The notes under the pieces were generated by a model. It saw nothing but the letters and a program-made list of their open reading frames with translations. It was not told where the DNA came from and did no database searches. Below are positions 17,780 to 23,772 of a stretch of 23,772 nucleotides of DNA, piece by piece. The DNA is from Chara braunii. Lineage: Eukaryota; Streptophyta; Charophyceae; Charales; Characeae. Every line of letters starts with the position of its first letter. Position 1 is the first letter of the stretch. The translations under genes and the position numbers were made by a program. The stretch spans positions 444,203-467,974 of the forward strand of contig BFEA01000471.1 of the NCBI GenBank assembly GCA_003427395.1, in the 5' to 3' direction.

Positions 17780-18349
17780 GGCCCCCTGAACAATTGTGGG
17801 TTAGTTGGGTTCCGTTAAATGCCCCGGTCATAATTATATGGGTGTCTATCACTACGGAAGGAAGACCAACAATAAACGACGAATTAATATCCAAACCAAC
17901 TTTAAACAAGATAGGTTAGTTTGTGTGTTATTATGCAATGATGAATTACCGAAAATAAGTCGAATTCTCAAATTACGAAAACAATTCGAGCGTACGTTCC
18001 TATTTGGTAGAACACTAATTATCAATAATGTAATTCTTGCCTCGACCTGATAGAAATCAACACTTTTCCTTCATCAGCATGTGACTGCATTCTTGTGGAG
18101 AGGCAACCATGACCAAGACAGCTATTACACGAGTAGCTTGGCTTTCCATCATGCAACCCAAAGCAAGAGGAAACTTGGGTATATTGGATTCCCCCCTTTT
18201 CAAAATAGAGCCCTCTCACTGCATTGGGTAAGAAAACTTATAATGTCTACGGATAAACCTTAGTAATGGCAGACCCTATAACAAATCAGGAGACTAGCCC
18301 CACAAGCTATTGAGGACACACACACCCTAACTTGGTTTGAAGACCGTTA
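17780..18349 (+). pseudogene. LINE-3 thumb/connection
   Basis: Segments in different frames include a basic run at 17805-18050 (for example LKLRKQFERTFLFGRT) and VTAFLWRGNHDQD at 18081-18119. IGFPPFQNRALSLHWVRK then follows at about 18183-18236. The last corresponds to the LGIIEPYAQAHTISLRWIK block of LINE-2. This block follows the polymerase in plant-type LINE proteins. Stops and frame changes break it. Confidence 0.75.
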
Positions 18350-19093
18350 TTGGAGCATCACAAGAGAAGGGATTCGTGTCAAAGGAAAAAGGGATTAAAG
18401 GGACAATTAGAAATGCTTTTAAGGCTAGACAATTTGTGGGTGTCTCTGTTAAAAACCTGGAGATACTTACCCTTGCCTAACAAACCGTTTCCCTCCGGGT
18501 ACGAGGAAGTTTTTCATCAACCCTTTTTTTATCACTGGATCACAGACAACACAAGGTGCATTTTCAATTGTTCAACCCCACCTTGGTCTATGTGGGTTAA
18601 AAGAGGGGTGACGCGCACAAAAGACATTTCAGATACAGTTAAGAGAGATTGGAAATTAACAGAGCAGTTGAAGTACATCCTCAAATATGCTCATCATCTC
18701 TTTGACCGGTTGAATTGGATCATATTCTCGATTCCCTTAGACTGGGTCCGAACTCTGAAGAAGGACATTATCTTTACGGAGGGGGATTGGGTGGTAGGGT
18801 TCTTGCCTCATGAATATAACCAAGTAGGCCAGATTGTTCACCTTCTCCTTAAGGGTGCTTTTGTTAGTATTTTTATCATAGGAAGGGACCATATACTTAC
18901 GACTTCAGTGAAAAACAAGGTTATTGTTTTTCCTCTTCATTGTATTTATATCATTAGAGTCCTTCATCTAGCCTCCACACAAGGACGGAGGGCCTCTCTC
19001 CCAAAACTGCCCATACCTCAGCTCCCTTTTGATCCTGCGGAATGGGTATGGCAGACTAGCAAAAGAGGGAAATCTCATTACCTTCACACTCTC

Positions 19094-19134
19094 TCGGTTG
19101 AAGCATCCTGCAGCCTACAGGATGCTTCAACCGA
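19094..19134. repeat. Perfect 17-bp hairpin, 7-nt loop
   Basis: TCGGTTGAAGCATCCTG (19094-19110) and CAGGATGCTTCAACCGA (19118-19134) are exact reverse complements around the loop CAGCCTA. The stem shows no mismatch although the host element is very decayed, so it must be young or maintained. A local inverted duplication by template switching explains it best. Confidence 0.96.
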
Positions 19135-19166
19135 ATGTGGACATAATTGGTATAATGCAAGAGAGG

Positions 19167-19269
19167 TGGACCAGACATCTCAATATTGGCGAGTGCATTT
19201 AATTTTTTTTTTAATAAAAAAAAACAAAAAAAAAACCATCATACTTGGACAAGACATCTCAATATTGGC
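19167..19269. repeat. 24-bp direct repeats flanking a 55-bp A/T-rich insert
   Basis: 19167-19190 and 19246-19269 (TGGAC, C or A, AGACATCTCAATATTGGC) match at 23 of 24 positions. Between them is a 55-bp block with a T run, AATA and two long A runs. The reading frame of the LINE continues after the second repeat (RHLNIGIN), which shows that the insert is extra sequence. A short retroposed A-rich fragment with its target duplication would give this pattern. Confidence 0.85.
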
Positions 19270-19319
19270 ATAAACAACATCAAACTTATAAGTTTTTCAA
19301 ATATAGCAAGAGAAGGTCA

Positions 19320-19735
19320 ATCGAGTGGCAAATTGCATCGCTGTCTGTCTACAAATGATTGGCTGATAGACTGATACATTGGAACAAACAGGTCTGACGT
19401 TTCCCTGGTGTAAGATCTGTCTCTCATCCTTTCCGAGTATGAAAGTCAAAGAAACCATTGAACATATATTTATGCAATGTCTAGGATCAGCTTTTCTTTG
19501 GAGAAGATGGGATTGTATTTGGAGGGGCTTAACAAAATTGAAGTGGCCATGGGATTGGAGAGCTATCTTACTAGGCAATGGGGACCCTCTAGACCAACAT
19601 CTATCCGACTTGCAACAAAATTTGTTTGAAATAGGTCGCGAGGCAAAAAAAAAAAAAAAAAAGGGCAATCCTGTGGACACTCTGCTACAGAAGATGCGTG
19701 AGAGAAAGCGAAGACATAACTTTGGAAGTGTCTAA
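19320..19735 (+). pseudogene. LINE-3 Cys/His (zf-RVT-like) segment
   Basis: STNDWLID (19348-19372), then TFPWCKIC (about 19398-19421), and TIEHIFMQC..AFLWRRW (about 19454-19510) form the CX2C...HX4C layout of the zf-RVT-type domain found at the end of plant LINE proteins. The family suggests binding of zinc or of the element RNA. All four ligands are visible here (Cys-Cys-His-Cys). In LINE-2 the second Cys has become Arg. The frame 19379-19735 stays open for 118 codons but includes an A18 run coding for polylysine, which is absent from the LINE-2 counterpart. TAG or TGA stops precede it, so it is not expressed as part of a whole protein. Confidence 0.8.
19645..19662. repeat. A18 homopolymer inside LINE-3 coding remnant
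   Basis: An uninterrupted A18 run sits within the Cys/His frame and turns into polylysine. The corresponding part of LINE-2 has no such run. Confidence 0.92.
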
Positions 19736-19799
19736 CATAGTGGAATTAATCACCAACTTTATACAAACTGACATACGGGTATAATGGAAGAACCTCACA

Positions 19800-20087
19800 C
19801 CTAAATTGTTAAAATTTCAGCAAAAGAAAGATACTCAACAAGCAATACAACAATTTACGTGGGGCTGGCTGGAGGGATCGTCAAGGAGGAGCTTGGGTGA
19901 GGTAATATGGCCAGGAGGAGAGGGCACTGGATTATCTTTCAACAAAGACTTCCAGCTCATCTTCAAGGACTGGTTCACACTTCAGCCAGGCGTAGCTCTC
20001 AGATCCCCAGGTTGCTTATTAGACTCTTTTCCTCCCTCGGAGCTTGCTGTAGTAGATATGCAATGGTTTGCTTCTGGGGGTGAGTGA
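19800..20087 (+). pseudogene. LINE-3 C-terminal tail
   Basis: The frame 19806-20087 contains QQAIQQFTWGWLEGSSRR and NKDFQLIFKDWFTL, matching the tail of LINE-2. No domain is known to me. It ends at a TGA after WFASGGE, which may be the original polyprotein end. Confidence 0.6.
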
Positions 20088-20199
20088 TCTTTTTTGTTTT
20101 TAATGTCTCATGCCAGGAGAATGGTTACCATTTTTTTATGGTCCACGGTGTGATGGGTGGCTAGTGGAGAAATGTTTATTTCCGACGGCCTTATGGGCA

Positions 20200-20896
20200 G
20201 AAGAGGCTTCCTCGCACCACTTTGGAGTCCCCGTTCAGTGAACCCTCTAGTTTTACTAGAGCAGTTAATGGACAGGGCCACGGGAACGGGTTTTGTACAT
20301 TAGGAGAGAGTGCACTATGGTGGAAAGGACAGAAAATCTGGGCCCTGGGCAGGGCCACCCCAGAGGAGGAATTGCCATTTTAGGGGGGAGGTCGTAGACT
20401 GTTTTTTATGACACACGAGGGAGTCGGGCTTGGGTGTATGGGCCTTGGTAATGGTGTACGGCCCGTTTGACCCGGGGGAGAGGCGTAAGCTGTGGGCCGC
20501 AAAAGGATTGTTATAGTGGGAGACTTCAACACTGTTTTATGTCCAACCCCAGGCGCTGCAAGCCATCGACAACCAGAAAGGGACGCGGCGGTGCTGAAGC
20601 TGGAAATGGCAACGTTGGGATGCACGGAGGACTCTGCTGAATACACGTACTGGGGTTGCTTAGGAGAACGGTGCAACAGAATCGACCTGGTATGGGCAGC
20701 CCAGGACGTGAATAGCGCGTGCCAGGAGATAAGGATATGCCTGACGACTACGTTAGACCACGAGGTGGTTATTGCCACCTTTGCAGTGGGCAACATAAAC
20801 GTCGGAAGACCCCCCCCGGCCGCATTGGCTTGGGTCTTCGAAGCTCAGGAATATACCGAATTTATTGCACAGCAGATGGAGCATTGGGCAGACTAG
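20200..20896 (+). pseudogene. LINE-4 endonuclease
   Basis: The N-terminal pieces are SVNPLVLLEQLMDRATGTGF (about 20236-20295), LGESALWWKGQKIWALGRAT (about 20300-20360), GGIAILGG in a shifted frame (about 20366-20390) and VMVYGPFDPGERRKLW (about 20446-20500). The frame 20492-20896 then gives IVIVGDFNTV with GDFN at 20519-20530, CNRIDLVW at about 20675-20698 and the TLDHE catalytic Asp-His at about 20753-20767. At least two frameshifts (near 20365 and 20495) separate the pieces. The Glu before SALWW is probably the catalytic Glu of the usual QE motif, with the Gln lost. It resembles the endonuclease of plant and algal LINEs in order and spacing. Confidence 0.85.
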
Positions 20897-21400
20897 GTGC
20901 CCGAGGAGGTCCCGCTGGAATGGGCAATGGCACAGATGAAGGAGCTGCGGGAAATATTGGCGAGACTGCTAAAAATGAACTACCTGGCACACCAGCGAAC
21001 TGGGCAGGAGTATGCAGAGAGATCGGTGGAGCTGGATAAGGGCCCCGGGATGGAGCACTTGCAGGAAGAGTGGTGCGCGGAGAGGGTAGAGGCAATGCGG
21101 AGTTGGATGGAATAGCAAGCGGACGCGGCAGCAAAGTGGGGAAGGCGCACCAAGGAAGCATAGACCCTACTGCGGGAAAAAATGTACTGGAAGTTTTTTG
21201 CGCAGTTGGGCAAACGGAAAGGGTCGGCCCTCATAACAGTCACGCAACACCCGTTCGACCCAAACACCGCACGACAAGTTGAAAATATAGAGGCATTCTG
21301 CGACGTGTGACCGGGTACCATCGTTGACTGTTTTTACTGAAGAGGAGCAGTGGTCGCCTGAGAAGACGGCACTTACAACCGGAAACGGACATATCGGTAA
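20897..21400 (+). pseudogene. LINE-4 linker region
   Basis: The frame 20897-21115 is a Glu/Arg-rich, probably coiled-coil segment (MKELREILARLLKMNYLAHQ). After a TAG stop it continues with WKFFAQLGKRKGSALIT (about 21190-21240), the basic segment that precedes the polymerase in LINEs. In-frame stops follow near 21308 and 21338. No catalytic residues are expected. Confidence 0.7.
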
Positions 21401-21402
21401 AG

Positions 21403-22140
21403 GTGAAGCGGCGCAGGGACTTGGAAGCAAGTTGTGCGCTAGGCAGGGACATAGCACCCGAGGAGGTGGAGCGAGTCATCGCTGAGTTGCCAAGGCTTAA
21501 AGCTCCTAGATTGGACGGCATCCCGGTGAAATTGTATAAGGAATATAGGCGCTTCTTCACATGCCAGTGCAGCATTTCTTAATGATGCTTTGCAGAGACA
21601 CACCCTCCCACAGAGGATGTAAGAAATTGGCGGCCATCTCCATACTGAATGCTCTTTACAAAATTCTGGGAAAGATGTTGGCTGACCGCCTGGGGACAGT
21701 GCTCCCCCGGATGATTCACCCTACCCAAACGGGGTTCGTGCTGCGGCGGCAAATCGTGTCGAATATCATGCCAGCCTGACAGGTGCTAGAGAAGGTGTGG
21801 TGATCGGGACAGACGGTGGTGCTTGTGATGATAGACTTGGAAAAATCGTATGATAGGGTAGATGGGAGTTCCTGCAGGAGAATTTGATGCCGAGAGGGGT
21901 GGGGGGAATATATTTTGCCTGATGCTCTTGGGAGCAGCTACGATGATGCAGGTGAACAGGGTACGATCTGTGACAATCCTGCTCACCGGATCTGCCAGAC
22001 AAGGTTGCCCCTTGTCCCCGGCGTTGTATGCCCTGTATATAGAGTCGCTGCATGAAATTCTACGGAGGGACAAGTGGCTGCAGGGACTCCAGCTCTCCTG
22101 AAGAACAGCTGAAGTCCTCTGCGTTTGCATGACTATACTG
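21403..22140 (+). pseudogene. LINE-4 reverse transcriptase palm with internal deletion
   Basis: An open stretch from about 21403 reads IAPEEVERVIAELPRLKAP..DGIPVKLYKEY, the segment before the first polymerase motif. AAFLNDALQRHTLPQRM follows in another frame. The next frame (21561-21779) resumes at SILNALYKILGKMLADRLG and HPTQTGFV. The usual basic LIPK...NYRPI part between them is missing, so a deletion of a few dozen bases lies near 21622-21635. Motif A is IDLEKSYDRVD (21831-21863), followed by a one-base shift into WEFLQEN. Motif B is RQGCPLSP (21997-22020). Motif C (about 22121-22150) reads DYTGAV after a frameshift in place of an ADD-type pair, so the catalytic aspartates are not intact. 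The copy is inactive. Confidence 0.86.
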
Positions 22141-22466
22141 GCGCAGTGATGGGCCAGACGCTTTCCCAGCTCCAATGCCTGAAAGAGGACCTACAGACCA
22201 CCTGTAAGCAAGTGCAGGGCCCCGCGTCAACTGGGGAAAGTCTTGTGCAATTTTGCCCAGTGGCGCACAGATCCCCGAAGGATGGGATATCCCGATGGTG
22301 GAACAAGGGAGGAGGATACCATTCTTGGGTTGCTGAGGGAACCCAAGAGGGAGTGCCGAAGGACAAATAATAACAGCCCTGGTGGCAAAGGCCATCTGAA
22401 GAATGGCAGTATGGAAGGCGAGGACGAGTATAAAGGTTTTTTGGGAAGGCCCTGGTCATCAAGAAC
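22141..22466 (+). pseudogene. LINE-4 segment after the catalytic motif
   Basis: TLSQLQCLKEDLQT (22152-22193) matches the helix after motif C. The thumb sequence that follows shifts between two frames (22125-22370 and 22243-22470), with pieces such as GKSLVQF and GYHS.G. The open frame at 22467 continues it directly. Confidence 0.7.
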
Positions 22467-23297
22467 ATGACTTTGGCCATGTTATGGTGTGTCGGGGCAG
22501 TTCACATGCCGACAAAGCATATCTTTGGAGAAATAAGGAGGGCGCTACAGGCCTGCCTTTGGGTTAGTGAGACAGAGGGGGAAAAAAAAAATAGTCCTGG
22601 TCGCCTGGTCAAGATTAGCGCAACCTTGAGGGAAAGCAGGCCTGGGGATCTTAGACCCCAGATGTCAGATTACGGATCTCCAGATGTGGAATGTACTGCG
22701 GCACCTGTTGGGGATATCGGCGAGCCATGCAGACAGCTATCACAGCGCCACATGGCAGTGGTGCTCAGGACACCAGAATCAATGGTGGACCATTGCCTGA
22801 CCAATCACGCCTTAATCGGGCATGTCAGGAGAGGGATGGCATGGTCGACTCCGTTGAGATTGTGGAAGAAGATTGGCCTCGTAAATGAGATGCCCACTAC
22901 AACTGACGAAGTCTACAATCAACACCTATTTGATAACAGGTTTATTTGCAACCAAAAGGGGGAGGTGTTCCAGTGGCAGGGAGTGAGAAGAGCATTTGGC
23001 CGCCAATGGGCGACCTGTGGAATCTGTAAGGTTGGCCACCTATGGGACCAACAGAGGAGGGACTGGAAGTCGGACGAAGCGACGATACAGTTGCTGCCAC
23101 GACAATTTTGGAGTCTGAGAGACCTGTGCGAGGTGATCCCGTCACAATGGCCCGACCTGTTGAAGAAGGGAGAAGTGGAGAAGGGGGAGTGGGTGAAAAG
23201 AAAGGGGGAACGGCGCCCGAGGGTGGTATACCGGGTGGAGGAGTGCAGTGCAAGGAAGGATAAGGGTGACGGAACGGTTAGTGAGCGAAGGATATGA
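22467..23297 (+). pseudogene. LINE-4 C-terminal region, 276-codon open frame
   Basis: This long frame begins at an internal ATG and continues the thumb region: MTLAMLWCVGAVHMP, then HIFGEIRRALQACLWVSE, where LINEs have FLWRG. It ends with the block NQHLFDNRFICN..GEVFQW (about 152-173), WATCGICKVGHLWDQQRRDW (about 181-200) and LCEVIPSQWPDLL (about 216-228). LINE-2 and LINE-3 have that block too. No Cys/His segment like that of LINE-3 follows. The last 40 residues are charged and of low complexity. It terminates at TGA (23295-23297). The middle (about residues 55-115) does not align with the other copies and may be frameshifted. It is not an independent gene. Confidence 0.72.
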
Positions 23298-23570
23298 GGG
23301 ATTGGTTCCCCCCCTGAGGGGAGAAAGGGAGTAAGGGATCCCCCAGGAACAGACCCTGCTGAATCGTGTGCTGATAGACAAGGCGCAGAAAGTGACAGTG
23401 TGCAAGGGGGGTAAAGGGAGGAGGAGGAATGCCGACCATTCTACATCGGCAGGGCTAAACAAGAGCTGGCGGTGTCAGGGTTGTCGAGCCCTGGCCCTGG
23501 GGCCCTGGCGGGGTTCTGCAGGTGGGCACCCCTGGACCCGGCTCCCGAGCACCACACCTCCCCCCCCCCC

Positions 23571-23583
23571 AAAAAAAAAGAAA
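23571..23583 (+). other. A-rich run, possible 3' end of LINE-4
   Basis: A9GAAA follows a C11 run. Coding similarity is already gone by about 23460, so this is the best visible candidate for the 3' tail. Confidence 0.4.
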
Positions 23584-23772
23584 TAGTGGGGGGTGCACAG
23601 CAAGAGTGCACACCCCGTGTGCTAACCCCCGAAAATTGGGTTTTGTGCCCCACCTCGGACCCCCCCCGGGGCCACACCCACCACTGGTGGGATCGGGGTG
23701 GCCCTGGGTGCGGGGCTGGGGGCGGGGCGAACAACCAGCGGGGGCGGGGATGTGTGATGGCGGGCCCGGGGG
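23584..23772. other. GC-rich tail of the window with hairpins
   Basis: GGGGTGCAC (about 23590-23598) can pair with GTGCACACCCC (about 23605-23615). CCCACCACTGGTGGG is near-palindromic. The last 80 bases on the plus strand hold many G runs and are G-quadruplex-prone. No gene was seen, and the window ends here. Confidence 0.5.

Larger units (their letters stand above)
18350..19273 (+). pseudogene. LINE-3 C-terminal region, 307-codon uninterrupted frame
   Basis: This is the longest open frame in the window, but it opens at TTG and not ATG, and its N-terminal codons continue a LINE reading. It contains YEEVFHQPFFYHWITD (about residues 51-66) and WVKRGVTRTKDI (about 82-93), equal to the W..GI..V.DLW block of LINE-2 and LINE-4. 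FTEGDWVVGFLPHEY follows at about 143-157. The last 60 residues are distorted by a perfect hairpin and by a 55-bp A/T-rich insert that gives a Lys/Ile-rich end. The open length after so much decay elsewhere is probably chance. No function independent of the LINE is implied. Confidence 0.72.
15700..20100 (+). mobile_element. LINE-3: long, AT-rich, heavily decayed non-LTR retrotransposon
   Basis: In order it holds endonuclease, linker, reverse transcriptase, thumb/connection, a C-terminal block and a Cys/His segment, and then the same tail seen in LINE-2. It is the most complete copy of its family here, although the endonuclease N-terminus is missing or unrecognisable. It is clearly richer in A and T than LINE-1, LINE-2 and LINE-4. 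Several changes at key codons are G-to-A, as expected from deamination of methylated cytosines on the other strand. Additional insertions lie inside: a perfect hairpin (19094-19134), a 55-bp A/T-rich insert (19191-19245) and an A18 run (19645-19662). The 3' end is set only by loss of coding similarity near 20090. Confidence 0.87.
20200..23585 (+). mobile_element. LINE-4: non-LTR retrotransposon of a second family
   Basis: It has an endonuclease (with more of the N-terminus than the other copies), linker, reverse transcriptase and a long C-terminal frame, ending near an A9GAAA run at 23571-23583. It is more GC-rich than LINE-3, and its motifs differ from the other three: CNRIDLVW and TLDHE against SRIDLIL and DHK, and motif B RQGCPLSP against RQRDP and KQGNP. 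It therefore comes from a different LINE lineage. It begins within about 110 bp of the end of LINE-3, in the same orientation. It has many frameshifts, a deletion in the reverse transcriptase and a damaged motif C. No target-site duplication was identified. Confidence 0.87.

Noticed and set aside
18350-19273. 307-codon open frame as an intact novel gene
   Set aside because: It starts at TTG inside LINE reading, its middle matches the C-terminal blocks of LINE-2 and LINE-4, and its end is distorted by an A/T-rich insert. It is a LINE remnant that happens to be open.
22467-23297. 276-codon open frame as an independent gene
   Set aside because: It continues the LINE-4 thumb region directly and ends with the same W..GI..V.DLW block as the other LINEs.

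Overview
The window is a transposon graveyard from a eukaryotic nuclear genome. I found no bacterial operons, rRNA, tRNA or CRISPR, and no intact host gene. The best-supported content is decayed non-LTR retrotransposons (LINEs). Their plan is apurinic endonuclease, then linker, reverse transcriptase and a C-terminal domain. In two of them this ends in a Cys/His (zf-RVT-like) segment, as in plant L1-clade LINEs. That points to a streptophyte (land plant or charophyte-type green alga). The sequence alone does not identify the species.

Layout. 1-2250: a CT/CTCG microsatellite, a 219-bp tandem duplication with G-run/C-run arms, a 17-bp minisatellite, and copy A of a dispersed repeat family (R1). 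2281-2799: endonuclease fragment of LINE-1. 2960-7620: scattered copies of a second repeat (R2, core GATCTCTCTACCAGG). One R2 copy is split by a 2,374-bp insertion (3245-5618) with TGTGACG...CGTCACA ends and a TATA box; an unsplit R2 copy nearby shows the empty site. This looks like a solo LTR or a small non-autonomous LTR element, and it holds a 168-codon open frame of unknown meaning. 7620-9224: AT-rich sequence with a 100-bp tandem duplication. 9225-13240: LINE-2, which lacks its endonuclease and ends in a 3' hairpin plus A tract. 13380-13787: R1 copy B. 13836-14946: a probable foldback or MITE-like unit with GAACATG/GTTCGCG ends. 14941-15046: R1 copy C. 15700-20100: LINE-3, AT-rich and heavily mutated. 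20200-23585: LINE-4, from a different LINE lineage. The last 190 bases are GC-rich and unassigned.

Nothing here appears to work as a pathway. All four LINEs lie on the + strand. Each is broken by stops and frameshifts, and the three that keep reverse transcriptase have altered or disrupted catalytic motif C. Points of interest are the dated-by-empty-site LTR insertion, a perfect 17-bp hairpin and a 24-bp direct-repeat-flanked A/T-rich insertion inside LINE-3, the candidate 3' stem-loop of LINE-2, the foldback unit, and the in-frame 57-bp subrepeats of R1. I found no convincing new functional system.
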